Of a stretch of DNA of 64,000 nt, positions 45,445-59,255 are shown in pieces. Position numbers and translations under genes: made by a program. The stretch's first letter is position 1, and each line of letters opens with the position of its first letter. A model generated the notes under the pieces. It worked only from the letters and a program-made list of their open reading frames with translations, searched no databases and was not told the DNA's origin. Source of the stretch: Chlorokybus atmophyticus (Eukaryota; Streptophyta; Chlorokybophyceae; Chlorokybales; Chlorokybaceae); NCBI GenBank assembly GCA_009103225.1, contig RHPI01002069.1, forward strand, positions 1,018,802 through 1,082,801, written 5' to 3'.

Positions 45445-47778
45445 AGGCAGTTGTGTGCTCCAGTGCGCAGGCAGAGGGGATGTTCCCTGTGCCAGATGCT
45501 CTCTGGATGCGGTTGCTGTCATAATCGTGTATATATACACCCTTTCAGGGCTAGTTTCAGTCAGTTTGGCGCATGCAAGAGGCTGCCCAGCCGCTCAGCT
45601 GTTGTTGGAGTGACGCAGTCATCTTGCATTATGTGCGCAATAGGTTTACAGAGGCATGCTGCCTATTCTCTGTCAGCCATGCGCATACTTATTTAGATTA
45701 GGACACGGTACACAAGTGCACGTATATATCCAGACGATGTGTTGGAATAGTTGTCGTCTGCTCGAACTTAGTCAACAACACAGCCTCGCGCTTATCTTGT
45801 ACACCCGTGGTGGGTTGCAGAGTGCTGCCTTGGTACGATGCAACATGTTCTGCTGCTGGTGACTAGTCGTACCTGCCTTGCTGTACAGGATATGCTGCCA
45901 GTAGTGTACGGGATATGCTGGCAGTAGTTGGAGACATGCATAACCTCACTCACAGCATGCCAAACAGCAACATGCAAGCACATTACAACACAACCACCGG
46001 GCTGTACACACTGTTTATACGCAGCAATATACTGCGGTGTTTCTTCACATGTAGTATCAATGCAAGTTGCAGTAGGTAGGAGCCTGCTTCAGCCATGCAA
46101 GTGTCCTGTTGTGTTCCAAACAGTTGTGTAATCGGTCGACATAACTCGCATAAGAGCTGGTGAACAAGCAAGTTCAAGCTGAAAGGGGCCCAACATGAAT
46201 CACTGGTGATGGCTGGTATGTGATGCTATGCTGCTCCTGGCATGCTCTATGCATAGGGTATGAGTCATATTTGCAAGATTGCAAGCAAGCATGCAGTCCG
46301 TGCTCACAGCAGCCAACAGTCACACAAGCTAGCAAGCAAGGCCATACACTTAAAACTTACCCCCGGGGCCAACCTACCACTATGCGCTGAATGACCTATG
46401 TGCAATGCCGTTGGTGAAGCAGGCAGCAACAGCGACAGCAAACACAAATCAACCAACCAATCTGAGCGCACAAGCGTAGGCACAGTTAGCGTTGAAGTAG
46501 AGGCTTGGTGTAGACGCACAGCAAGGACGTGTGATGTGGTTTGTGTGATGGTGTGCTGTGCACTACGCCCGCCCTCTTCCCCGCCACTCTCTCCCCCGCT
46601 CTAGTGTTGCTCGGCGGCTCGTTAGGGTTGCGATGCTGCAGCAGTCGTGAGTCTTAGGTCGTAGGCAGTAGTCGTTAACAGGCCAGTTAGTGTCATGTCG
46701 TCAGTCAGTCCTCAAGCATGAATGCCATGGTAACTGGGCACACTCACAGCACCATAGCAACAGCTACCAAGCAGACAAGCTGCTCCCGTCATGTACGAGC
46801 TCACCTGCACCTACCTGTCACCCCCCCGGGTTGCCTCGCAGTCGCACCTATGGGTGGTTACGGATGCCCTCACAAGCATTGACCACCTGCATATACAAAT
46901 GCAACGGTGAGAGGTCATAAATGTACCCCGGTTGCCTTACCATCTTCGCCCTCAGTTTACGCAGCAGGTCTCGCTTTCTGTAGCCATATGGACACATGGC
47001 TACTATAAGCCGTTTCATATCCAAGAGGAAATGGGGTCTGAATGTGCACACTCTGGTGAACCTGACATACTAGGACACAACCACGTTCAGCTTAATCACA
47101 GTGGCAAGATCAGATAGTGGATGCGGAGCGCGCAACACAAGCACTCTGAAATGCTAGCTCCGTAACTTGTCATTAAACCTGGTGCAAACACCATGGTTAA
47201 CTGTCTGGAAGACCACCAAGACAAGAAAGGGCAACAGCTCCTGATGCATGTGCCGTGCATGAATTGTACACACTCCAAAAACAAGAAAGTATGTTTTGTT
47301 GTACATACGACGCAATCCTTGTACCCCCTCCCTCCCCTTACCCAACAAGTTAAACAACAGAATCCCACCAAAGGAGAGACAAATTATGCACGGGAGTCAG
47401 CAGCTGCACAGCCTGCAGCACAGACCTTGCTTTGCTGCTGAAGTTTCACAGCCGTTGCCTCATGATTTCAGTTGCACAGCCACATGCACATGACCGGAGC
47501 TTGACTGAAAGCAGTGCTTTGTCTAGCAGGATGACGCAGTAGACAAAAATGTAGTCCTTCCAAGTAGCAGTGATGGCTGAGAATCGGCATGCAAGATGCA
47601 AAGCTGTCTGACACTAGTTGAGGATTGCCTCAGCATGACCATGACTGAGCAACAGCTAGTACCACAGCATAACTGAGCCTGCAATTGCAACGCACAGCAT
47701 AAACTGCTCCCAATGTTGCACTATTTGTACCTGCACATGTTTCTTAACCTGTACTCAACTGTACGCCTGCGACCAGCA
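45445..47778. other. Intergenic, no gene recognised
   Basis: Over 2 kb between KELP (+) and the NUMOD3 gene (-) holds no ORF with protein-like composition or consistent splice phases. It contains a near-telo-box TTAGGGTTG at about 46622 and a CCCTCCCTCCCC tract at about 47326. Confidence 0.5.
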
Positions 47779-50468
47779 CTATCGGCTGGCCACAGGAGCC
47801 CTGCGCAACGCATTATTTTGCAATTCACTGCTCCTGCTTGTTCCAGATTCTGAAGAAGGTTGCGTGACTCGTGGCAGCTTTGCGGAGTCGAGTATCCTCC
47901 GGATTTCCTCTGCGGCCAATGCCGCAGCTGTGGTGTCCATCCCAGCAGCAGCCAGCTGTTCCAAACGAGCATGCGCTGCCTCAGCTTCTGCCCACAGAAG
48001 CCTGCACGAGGCAAAAGTAGCTGAGAAACTTGCAACTGTGACTCAACTAGCTTGAGTGGTGCTACCAAGATAAGACGTAGACAAATGCTGACAAAACTTT
48101 CAAGATCACAAAGCAGACAATTTCAGGCATCTGGGAAACAACAGCGACAGAACGATACAGTGCAAACTATAATGTACCTCGCTCGGTCCTCTAACAGTCT
48201 TCGCCGAGCCAACAGCTTCTGCTCTTGCTGCTGCTGCTGTTCACTTATCTGCGCCGAACGAGTGGACGGCTTGCCCTTCCTAGGCTTCGGGCTGTCATCC
48301 CCTCGCTGTGCACTCTCTACCTTACTGCGGTAGTCCTGTGCAGTTCAACAATGTGATTAGGCCAGGCTACGATGCCATGCTTACAGAGAAGCAATTTACA
48401 TCATTGCTGCTATGCCTGACGACAACCACGACAATAAACCAAAACAGCATGCAGTGTTACCACCGTGACTGGACTGATTGAATGACATATGCAGCTTGCA
48501 TTGTCAACAATAATTTCCAGACCACATCTTTGCGGCGTGAACTTTACACTTTATTGGACCACACCTTGCACATCAGACTACATAACCCCTCGCACCCTGT
48601 CAATCAAACTTCTTCTGCATGTCAAACCAACATAAGACGCAACATACCGGGTCTCGCCATTTGGCTCGTATGGCTTCAGCAATGCGTTCCCGATGGGTGG
48701 TTGACTTGAACAGCCGAGACGACACCACATCATGACCTTGTGACACGGCCAATTTTTCCTTGACCTCCTCAAGCAGTGACTCTGCTCACAACAAGAGGCA
48801 TAAGCAACTAGAGAGCACCAACCAACCAACAGCACCACTCCTACGCAAGCACCGTTTCTCGCCAGCGCGCTGCTGAGCTTTATGATGCGCACACAATCGC
48901 AGAGCATGCAATCAGTGCCGCCTGCATGCTGGTAACTCAGAATCTGCACTGTACCTCGTACTTGGTCCGTAAGCAAGCCCTTCCGCTGCAGCTGCCGGAG
49001 TGCCTCCAGCTCAGACCGACATGTCTTCCACGGCTCGGTGTGCACATTGTCTGCTTTGGGATAGTAGTAGCGGTCCCACTTTCCTGAGGCGCGCCTCCTT
49101 TGCACGCAGTTGTAAAACGTGTGCAGAAACTGGCATTCCGGTTCAAACGGGCGCTGTGTCTGATCAGCGTCTGGTGCCGCACTCGAACTGGGCCGCTCAA
49201 CTGCTGCTTTGCCCTGAGGCTTGGCATCCTCTCCGGCAGCCTCCGCAGCCGCAGTGACAGCAGCCTTCCGCAACTTTCTCGCGGCCACCATGGCTGCACT
49301 GATTTTCTGTCGAGTCTCCAAGCTGCATGCAACAACATTGTCAACTTTGTTGTGTTAAAACCAAGCGCTGTCTCAGACTGTCCAATGGCCAATGCTCGCA
49401 CCTTTGCTTGCGCCCATTTATTCTTAGCTTCTCCCGAATCTGGACATTGCAAGATACGACACTAGGTCACACGTACTGTCATAGACTGACATGACATATG
49501 CTGCAACTTTGCGCAGAGTCCACTCCGTAATGATCAGCGAGCAAAGCAGCCAACACTTGCTAGTGCTATCACTACCACCATGCGACGCATCAAACAAGTA
49601 GCAGATGGTAACTGCAATAACTAACGCACCTCTGGCCTTTGCATAGCTATTTTTGTTCGCTCCCTTATCCTAGCCTTTGTTTCTGAACGCAGTGGGTGGA
49701 GTTAGTTTGCAGACGAGACACAGTGTTGTTAAGCACATCATGCTTGAATGCTGCAATACTGCAATGGATGTTCAATACCTTCGCTGTGCTTTTTGCCAAT
49801 ATTCCACGGCATCTTGCCGCGGTTGGCTGAGGCAATTCTCTGGCGACGTAAGCGCTCCTTCGGAGCTACCTGGTCTGTACCTTGCAACTGTGCTGCCTCA
49901 TTAGCATCCAACTGTGCGGGTGCAGGTGCAACGAAAGGCGCCTCTGAAGAGCTGCTAGATGCATCCTCACGGGCCTTATCTGAGTGCCAACCATCGCTCG
50001 TAACTACGCCGCTACCCAACCCCAACAATGAATGCTCCTGCAATCGTGCGCTGACCGGAGCTGCCAGCGCCTGGCTGTGAACAAAAGCACTGCTGCCGCT
50101 TGCAAATTGCAATCCAATCTGCACCACCAGTGGCAGGCATGAGCGGCAGAAGGTAATGCAATGACACGGCCAAGCACAATGTGTATGCCTACCTCGCCTG
50201 CATTTCTGTACACGGCATCCTGCTGCCTGCTAGGCGCTTGCACTGCGTTTACTTGCCGACTGGCATGGCTGACCACACGCACCCGCCTGATACCTGTTGG
50301 ACACAGTGGTTACATACAATCCACTGCGTGCCTGCAATCATAAGCAATTCTATCTTCCTTGATTGCCGCACTGTCATTGTGCTTGTCACAAGTCAATTGA
50401 ACTTGCAATTTGCTTACAATGCTGGGTGCGGCTTCGCAAAACCGGGCCGGAGCTTGCTTGATGGTCAT
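47779..50468 (-). CDS. NUMOD3-motif protein (nuclease-associated modular domain)
   Basis: From the 5' side, exons encode HASRQVNAVQAPSRQQ, a Ser/Ala-rich region (EDASSSSSEAPFVAPAPA), then the NUMOD3 unit LRRQRIASANRGKMPWNIGK followed by KHSE. Next come RIRERTKIAMQRPE, KNKWAQAK, and ETRQKISAAMVAARKLRK. Later exons carry CQFLHTFYNCVQRRRASGKW, KLAVSQGHDVVSSRLFKSTT, a second NUMOD3-like unit (HRERIAEAIRAKWRDP), and a coiled C-terminus (EQQQQQQEQKLLARRRL; ALAAEEIRRILDSAKL). The stop is at 47779. NUMOD3 is a DNA-binding helix first seen in homing endonucleases; plants and algae carry host proteins with repeats of it, often plastid-directed and lacking a nuclease domain, as here. The ATG at 50468 (MTIKQAPARF) is a candidate start, but its splice to the next exon is not in phase, so the 5' end is uncertain. 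Confidence 0.7.
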
Positions 50469-51118
50469 AATGATGCCGGTCGCCAGCTGGAGCGCTGAAC
50501 GGCGTGCGGCACGCCAGGCAGACAGTGGAGGCTATGGTTGCACCTGCCATCTAGCTGCCCACACCGGCGGACGCCGCCGACGGCCAGTACAACGGCGGCG
50601 ACCACGGTGATCACCACGAAGACACAATGAAGCTCAAAACCTGGCAATTGGCAGGCGCCGCAGCCTGGTAGTCACGCCACACCAGCCAGGCCGTAGCTGT
50701 GTGAATGCCGTCGCCGGATCAGGGCCTCAGAACAAAACGTGCAATCCCACTGTAGGTAGCAAACGTCCCAGCACCCAACATGCCGCCACCAACCACACCG
50801 CCACCGCCACCGCCACCGCCGTCAGCTACACGTCGGCGGCGCTGCCCATAGACACGCACTTCCTCATCCATACACTGCTGCAAAGTGTGGACGCCATCCA
50901 CTTTATTTCACTGAAACTCTGTGCACAAGTGAACTGTTGCAGCGATCGTTTCATTGAATCACTATGTATGTGAGTCAATGGCAGAGGCGTTGCCGACGTG
51001 GTGTGCTTTGGCTTGCGCCGCGGTGTACAGCGCGTTTTTGTTGCCCTGAGGCCGGAGTGATCACTCAAACCCTAACCCTAATCTGCTCTCAGCGGTGTGG
51101 TCGGCGGTGCTGGGCGAC
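50469..51118. other. Divergent spacer between the NUMOD3 gene and ClpR4
   Basis: Contains a CCACCG-rich tract (about 50780-50820) and two telomere-like CCCTAA units at 51067-51081. No ORF is assigned. Confidence 0.4.
51068..51081. promoter_or_regulatory. Telo-box AAACCCTAA / two CCCTAA units before ClpR4
   Basis: AAACCCTAACCCTAA sits about 40-50 bp upstream of the ClpR4 ATG. It is only two units long, so it is better read as a promoter element than as an interstitial telomere. Confidence 0.45.
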
Positions 51119-53469
51119 ATGGGGCCGGCGGTGGCGTCGTCGGGGGTGTTGACGTTGAGCGCATCTTTGTCGACATCTTCCGCCGTGACACGCCTTCCAA
51201 ACACGCGGAGCGGTAAGGAAATCTTTTGCAGGTGGCCTGGATGCAGTATTTTTGCAATGGCGTGAAGTGTCCCTTTGTTGGCTGAACTGCATGCATCTAA
51301 GCGCGCTTGTGTATGTAGCACCAGTAATTTTGAAACGCTGTGCGACTCATACATCTAAAGGATTGGTGGTCATGGGCACGTTTGTTCAAGTGCGGTCATG
51401 CGTTACAGTTATAAGGCAGACACGGATGTTGTTGTGTAGTCCAAACGTCCTGGCAATTGAGTATGCTAACACAAGTGGTGTTACTCACTTCACAGGATGG
51501 CAATTTAGATGCTTACCATGCGCGTTGCATTGCTTTCAGAGTTAGTTTTCAGCTGCGTTGCTTCAGGCGAGGGTTTTCTACTGCCTTGAGTTGCACACAT
51601 GTACACTGATATTGTTCACACCATGTTGGATTAGGTACATGTGAACGAGACAGTCTTGACACTTCCAACACAGAAGCATGTGTCACGGCATGCATTTCCG
51701 GCATTGATGCATTTATGTCGCTAGTGCTTGTAGTGCTTTTGAGTGCACACAGGTACACTGACATCCTTCAACTATGTTTAGTAGGGTATACGTGAACAAG
51801 ACCTAATCACCGTGAAGACTGTCTTCTTATTTTTTTCTTCATACAGTAGCCTGCGTCGCTGCAATTTCGGCATTATTGTCGTTGTGTTGGTAATATGCAT
51901 ATCCGTTGTTTAGCTGAGCGATCTTGCAGGTTCACGTGGAGGGGTTGGTCATGCGCTAGTGCACACGCCAGTGCGAAGCAGCGCGCGAGGAGGCGGGTTT
52001 GTAGGTGATGAAAGGTTGAGTTTGCCCACGTTGCGGACATTGCAACAACACAGAAGCTCGCGGAAACACCTTGTGATCCAGAATGTAAGCTGTTCTTGTT
52101 CACAACATAGTGCTAGTGCATGAGTTCGGATTGTGCCAATGGTATTTGGGTGACCAGTTACGCCATCAGCATGAAAGTTTGATTCCAGTAGTGAGCTTCA
52201 AGCGCAGTTGGTTGCGAGTAATTCTATGCTACTCTAATGGTATATATATGCTTTCCGTGTTTGCTACATTCTGCAGGTCATCCCGCAGACGCAAGGGGAG
52301 GCGTATACGCAAACACCTCCAGATCTGCCGTCTTATCTTTTCAAGCAGCGCATCATCTACCTTGGGATGACGCTGGTGCCCTCAGTGACAGAATTGATTC
52401 TAGCGCAGCTGATGTATCTACAATGGGACGACAACAAAAAGCCCATCTACATGTACATCAACTCAACGGGTGTACAAAAAGTACGTTTCAAGTTGTACTC
52501 CACAGAGGCAGTTTTGGACTGCTGTTGAACCCTTTCATGATCAGGGAGGAGAGAAGTATGGATTTGAAACGGAGGCATTTGCTATTATTGACACCATCCA
52601 GTAAGTTGCAACATTGCGATGAGTGTCTTTGCGTTGTACATGTGCAGGGCAGGAGTATGTTGTGCTGCCTGTGTCCTTCAGTTGGCAGTCATTGTGGCAC
52701 ATACAGCAGCAACAGGGGGTGACCAATGCTTGCTCTGTTAGGTACATGGCGGCGCCCATCTACACACTTGCCATTGGTAATGCTTACGGAGAGGCTGCAA
52801 TGCTCTTGGCGGCTGGTGCAAAGGGCCATCGTGCGGCGCTGCCATCAGCATCAATTATGATCCGTGAGGTGGGGCAGTGGATATGAGTGTGAATGATTGT
52901 GCACGCATGCATCACAATGTGCTGCTTCCTGCCACTTCGAAGCTTCTGCAAGGGAGAGTTGTCTGTGGTTACTGTTGAAGGGTTTGCTGCTGGGTTGCTA
53001 ACGCCTTCTTGTGGGTTGCAGCCCATCCAACAATTCAGGGGACAAGCCACAGACATCATGACACAGCGCAACCTAATGCGGCAAACCAACAGAGAGATTG
53101 TGAGTACTTTTGTCTGGCGACCAACCCATGTCTTGGTTGATGCCATTGGCGTATGGTACTTATTCCTGTTTTGCTGCAGGCGCTGCATCTGTCGCAATGC
53201 ACAGGCCATCCAATTGACAAGATTGCTGCAGACGTGAGGCGACCAAAGTATTTCACCCCGCATGAAGCCAAGGAGTACGGTCTCATTGACATGGTAATTG
53301 ATGGTGCCGTGGCTTCAAGTGCTGGCCGCTACAGACTGTTAATCCGGCAGCTTATGTTTCGCAATTTACATCTGTCTTGTTTCGTATATGCTAGGTGTTG
53401 GAGGCTCCAAAGAAGCAACCATACGTTCCTGAAGAACTTCGCGGCGGATATGCATCAGGTGTCATCTAA
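51119..53469 (+). CDS. CLPR4: ClpR4-like non-catalytic subunit of the plastid Clp protease
   Basis: Eight exons (51119-51212, 51930-52084, 52277-52480, 52545-52600, 52742-52868, 53022-53099, 53180-53293, 53395-53469) join to an intact 300-residue frame. The first about 80 residues are a Ser/Thr/Arg-rich transit peptide (LTLSASLSTSSAVTRLPNTR). Then comes the ClpR4-type core: PPDLPSYLFKQRIIYLGMTL, VPSVTELILAQLMYLQ, PIYMYINSTG, EKYGFETEAFAIIDTIQ, and PIYTLAIGNAYGEAAMLL. The ClpP nucleophile Ser (GxASMG context) is replaced by the GNAYGEAA sequence, and the His/Asp of the triad are not seen, so this is a structural ClpR subunit. PIQQFRGQATDI and RRPKYFTPHEAKEYGLIDM complete the match. ClpR4 sits in the heptameric R-ring of the stromal Clp core. 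The C-terminus is short (PYVPEELRGGYASGVI). Confidence 0.92.
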
Positions 53470-53745
53470 GCAGATGAGGCTGCTGCTTGCAAGCCTGTAC
53501 AGAGGCAGGGACCTTGCGTTTTTCGGATTGTGCAGTGAGTAGAGCTCGCGCGTAGAGTTGAACAAGCAAGTGCTTCAGCCAAGTTGTGTTGTGAGCTGAG
53601 TACTGCCAACATTGTGACACCTAGAGTCTTCAGGCCGCATGTCGTTGTGTTTGCTAAAACACAGAGCTATGAATGGCGTTGAGCAAGGCGTGTTGGTTAC
53701 ATTATTTGGTAACCATAGAAGCAATGTGCTGTCCTAAAGAACTCT

Positions 53746-53750
53746 TTACA
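53746..53750 (-). terminator. TGTAA poly(A) signal of the PACRG gene
   Basis: TTACA on the + strand, i.e. TGTAA on the minus strand, about 41 nt past the PACRG stop. Confidence 0.5.
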
Positions 53751-53790
53751 AATCGTACGCAGCAGCTACAGCTCAGACCTGCAGCTGTGT

Positions 53791-55413
53791 CTATGAGTTG
53801 ACGCAGCTTTCATATGTGGGTACCATGTACTTGATGTTGATGAAGGCGTCCTCACCTCCGCGCTCCTCAAATAGCTCCAAGCACCTCTGCACCAGCTCCC
53901 CAATGTTCTTGTTCTTCTGCTGGGCATAGTCAATGCAGTCACCGATGTTCTTGTCGTTGGACTTGAACAGGTTCAGGACTGGCAGTATTTGCCTGTAGTA
54001 TGGCACCAGCGCCTCTCCCACAAGCTCTTCACTCTCCACCAGCTTCATCAGCAACTGTGGCAAAGGAGTCAACAGTCAGCAGGTGATTGGCCCATGAGGA
54101 CACGTGTTGCGCGCTTCACGGTTTGTGCGTTGTTAAAGTGTTGAACCGGTACCTGCAGTGTGATGGTAATGACAGATGGGTCCCTGGTGTTGAGAGCTGT
54201 CTTGATCGGAATGATAAGCTGTGGCACAACGGGTAGCACTTTGCCGCGGCCTGCCCTGAGCATGTCCTCAACACCCTGTTAGATTGGGTCTGTCAGCAGT
54301 CAATATGGTGCAAGATACTGCAGTGGAACTTTGTCAACACTGAGCTGCCCTGAAAGTTTGTATGAGGCACGTATATGCCATGTCACTCACCTTCACTGCA
54401 AGGAACCGATAAGGCTCTTCCTTCTCGCGGATGCCGTCAAAGAATATGGGCAAGTAGTGGTGGTAGTCGAGCTTGGAGACCTCCACCTGTTAACATGAAA
54501 CCAACGGTTCGCTTATCTATCATTCCTGTCACTGTACTTGTCGTCATACGGTAGTGTAGACCCAATTTTACAGACAGTGCACAGCAGCGACGCACCGCAG
54601 CTTATTGCGAGTGCATATTCCCTTCCTTGACTCAACTAATGTCTCACCTTCCAGCTGATGACGTTCTTCACACCCTTGTGCTCCACCGCCACCGGCAGGT
54701 CCCCCCTCTCATAGAACTTGCGGAACTGAACATACACAGTAGTGTGGTAATGTTTGTTACAGTAGCGAATAGATTAGTAGTTGAGCTTAGCCCGGTGATT
54801 GTGTGTGGTGACGTAAGAAATGACTGTGCTGGTGAGTATACTGGTCACGGCCTGTGCTGGTTGTTGCATAAGCACGCATAAATTCCTACGCATCTCCTAT
54901 ACACACACTAACTCAACCTAGTGTCCTACGCATTTCCTAAATACACACCAACTCGACCTCTCAACCCCACTGCACCAACACCCACAACAGTGCGCACACC
55001 CCACCCCCGCCTACCTGCGTATTGGGCGGGTTGTCCCTCTGCTTGAACGCTCCCGCCTTGGGCGGCGCCACCGCCTTGGTTGGCACCTGCTTCATCTCCC
55101 CCGCCTTAACCTTCTCTCCATCTCCCTTCTTCACAAAGCTCTTCGGGTCCGGTTTCGGCGATGGCCACCTGTACGTCCCGTCGCAGGCGTAGTAGGGGAG
55201 GTCCTCTTCCTTCACGTGGAGAGGCGGGTGAGCGCCGGCGCGACGGGAAGAAGAGACGGGAGCGGTCTGGTCGAAGGGGGAACCGGTTTGGGGAGCGCGA
55301 GGGTGAGCGGCGTTGGCGGAGACGCCGCCTTTACCGCCGTTGCCGCGGATCTTGGTCTCGCAGTATTCCCAGACGAAGAGTTGGCCAGCGACGTCACCCG
55401 CCAACCCAGACAT
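53791..55413 (-). CDS. PACRG: PACRG-family axonemal microtubule protein
   Basis: Five exons (55413-55015, 54725-54648, 54486-54391, 54275-54153, 54054-53791) join to an intact 319-residue frame. The first 140 residues are Pro/Lys-rich and lineage-specific ([20 protein letters not shown]). The rest is the PACRG fold: [120 protein letters not shown], and the C-terminus [24 protein letters not shown] bridges the A- and B-tubules at the inner junction of ciliary doublets. Its presence implies that the organism makes flagella at some stage. ATG 55413 is used because the longer in-frame extension has no ATG. It is head to head with centrin. Confidence 0.93.
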
Positions 55414-56337
55414 TGTGCTCTCTGTCTCTTCACCCAAGCCAACTGCACCAGACTCTGCTACCTTACAAACACCCTACACACTCGTGCACGCACACACCCA
55501 CACACCCACACACACGCACACACGCACGCCCAAACACACGCCTGGAGTGCTCTCTCCCTGTGTGTCTCATTCTACGCTCCCCACCTCGCTGCTGCCTGCC
55601 TCCTCCTGTCGGTGTGGTTGTGCGTGTGTTTGTGGTGACTGCTATCCCCAACCTAGGTTAGGTTACACTACTCTCTTCTCCTCCCGCACTGTAGTCAATG
55701 TGTATGTGTGCATGCACCCCAGCAGCATGACGTGCTCGCCTATACGCCTATTCAGCTATTTCTGGCTTTGACCAATGGCACAGGGAGCCTTAGCTCACGT
55801 GACCCGCGCACAGCGCTGTGCGATTGCGCACAAGATCAACTCACTTGTGCCAACATCGCACAACACCGCACAAGGCACATCGCAACTGTAAAAAGGTCGG
55901 AAAACAGGGAAGCCGAGATGGGCTTCGCTACATCTCTGACTACTGAACTCCAATTCGGCTTGTGATCGAACCGACGCTGCTATCTCCGCTATCTTTGACC
56001 GCCGCTGAGTGACGCCATAATGGCTGCGTGCTTGCGCGTTGTTCATCCAGTAGCGAGCGAAAAGCGGAAATGAGCGGTAAGGGCGGCTAATTAAGCGAGA
56101 AAAGGCGCTGCCCTAACCGTCTGGTAAGAGTTTTGTTTTGGGCGCGGACGTTGCCGTTGTTGCTGCGGGCGTAGGTGTTGTTGTCGTGGTGGGCGGCTGG
56201 GGGCAATCTCTTTGCACAGGAAGCAGGGGCGCTGGCTAATTTCCCTGTGACTGAATTGTCCTAGCTGAGGGTTGCCTTTGCGGGCTAGGCTGGGCTGGGC
56301 TGGGCTGGGGGAGGCTTTGTCCACCACTGCTTGAGCA
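55414..56337. other. Divergent spacer between PACRG and centrin
   Basis: Contains a CACACACCCACAC microsatellite (55485-55545), a TAGGTTAGGTTA step at about 55650 and a (GGGCT)n run (56281-56311). No gene is seen. It is the presumed shared promoter region. Confidence 0.45.
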
Positions 56338-57932
<1,595 letters not shown>

Positions 57933-58434
57933 ACTGTACGTCTAGATGGTACTATAGCTACCTGTCTCCCAACAGCTGTACTGATTGTATAGGATATTGC
58001 CAAAAGCTCAATACTGGCACAACCAACATGTGCCATCAATATCACCACGTGGATCATGCGTTCTGTTGCGTTTGCTTATGATTGGCAGGCAGACACTTAC
58101 ACAATGGCATGCTCGCACTTTGATTTGCAGCTGGCACCGAGCAACTTTGCACTGCACGTGTCTCATTAACAGAAGTTCGTGATTTGCACATGACCTTACA
58201 GGTCCGTGTGGCGCAGAAGCTGTATTGAGAGTGTCATGATTGCAAAGAGTATTGAGGGGTGCCAATGGTTGACTGACTTGCCATGGAATTTGTCGGTGAC
58301 AGCATCTGCGCGGGATCACCTGAGCATAAGATAATATGATTCTCACAGTGCAGGTAATTCTATAAACTGTGCAGATGCAAGAAACCATGTTACTATATTG
58401 CACACTTACTCTCCATTGCACACAACCCCACCAC
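57933..58434. other. Short spacer after centrin
   Basis: No gene seen; it runs into the 5' direct repeat of the Penelope-like element, which begins in a CCCCACCACCCAA minisatellite. Confidence 0.45.
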
Positions 58435-58967
58435 CCAACCCCACCACCCAACCCCACCGCAGCACCTGACTGCCACTGGCACCCCAACCCCTAGCACACT
58501 GCACTGGCAGGACTAGCGGCATTGAACCACTACTGCCCGTGAGGGCGAGTCGCGGCAGGCATGCCAGCAGTAGCATACTGCTGACGTAGGCGATGCAACC
58601 CTGGCTGCGTCAACAGCAGCACGTAGTGCAAGGAGCGCACGTACTGCAAGCAGGGAGGCGGCAGGAAAGAGGCGGAGAGAGAGGGAGACAGAGGAGGGGG
58701 AGTCCGTCTGCTGTCTGCTACTGCTACCGCTCAGCCTCACCCGGTGCCTAACTGTTTGAATCGCCATGGTGTACAGGTAACTACGCATGCATGTTGACTA
58801 ACGGGGCAAGGGCTTAGCGAAGGTAGCTTCCTAGTATGTATAGGTAGCCCGGTGGTGTAACAAGTTGTTGTTTGCTGGCGTGTGCGAGTGCGCTTGTGTT
58901 TGCATGTGTCATGCATGTGCACAATGCAATGGGGTCACATGCATAGCATTGCATATACGCTACACAC
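58435..58967 (+). repeat. 5' direct repeat (pseudo-LTR) of the Penelope-like element
   Basis: Starts in CCAACCCCACCACCC and ends CGCTACACAC. An additional CCCCACCACCCAA unit precedes it relative to the 3' copy. Differences from the 3' copy noted at GAGGAGG/GAGAAGG, CATGGTG/CATTGTG, TTGTTTG/GTGGTTTG and CACATGC/CACTTGC. Confidence 0.9.
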
Positions 58968-59255
58968 ACTGCCCTGGTTGGTCAGTCCGACCGTCCCAAG
59001 CCAGAGGCCAGCCCAGCGCGCTTGCGCCATTTTGGGTAAGCGGCTGGCTACCCTATGCTACGGCATGGGTTCGTGCATGACACACATGCGTTGTGTTTGA
59101 CGGATGGTCATGGGTGTGGGTGTGCTGTACGTGGTGAGTGCTTGACCGGGAGCACTCTGCATGTGGAATTACTTTAGTTGGCCAGTGTATGGTTAGCTGC
59201 AAGTAGTGCCCACCCCGTTGGCTCATACATAGCAGTGCTACAAGGGAGCAGCGCC

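Noticed and set aside
51060-51090. Interstitial telomere
   Set aside because: Only two CCCTAA units; better read as a telo-box promoter element.
56070-56080. ATGAGC as the centrin start
   Set aside because: Splicing from its GTAAGG donor gives the wrong phase for the AYRRSLG exon, while ATG 56338 joins in frame.
58513-58788. 91-aa minus-strand ORF repeated at 62284-62559
   Set aside because: It occurs twice only because it lies in the direct repeats of the Penelope-like element; no protein-like features.
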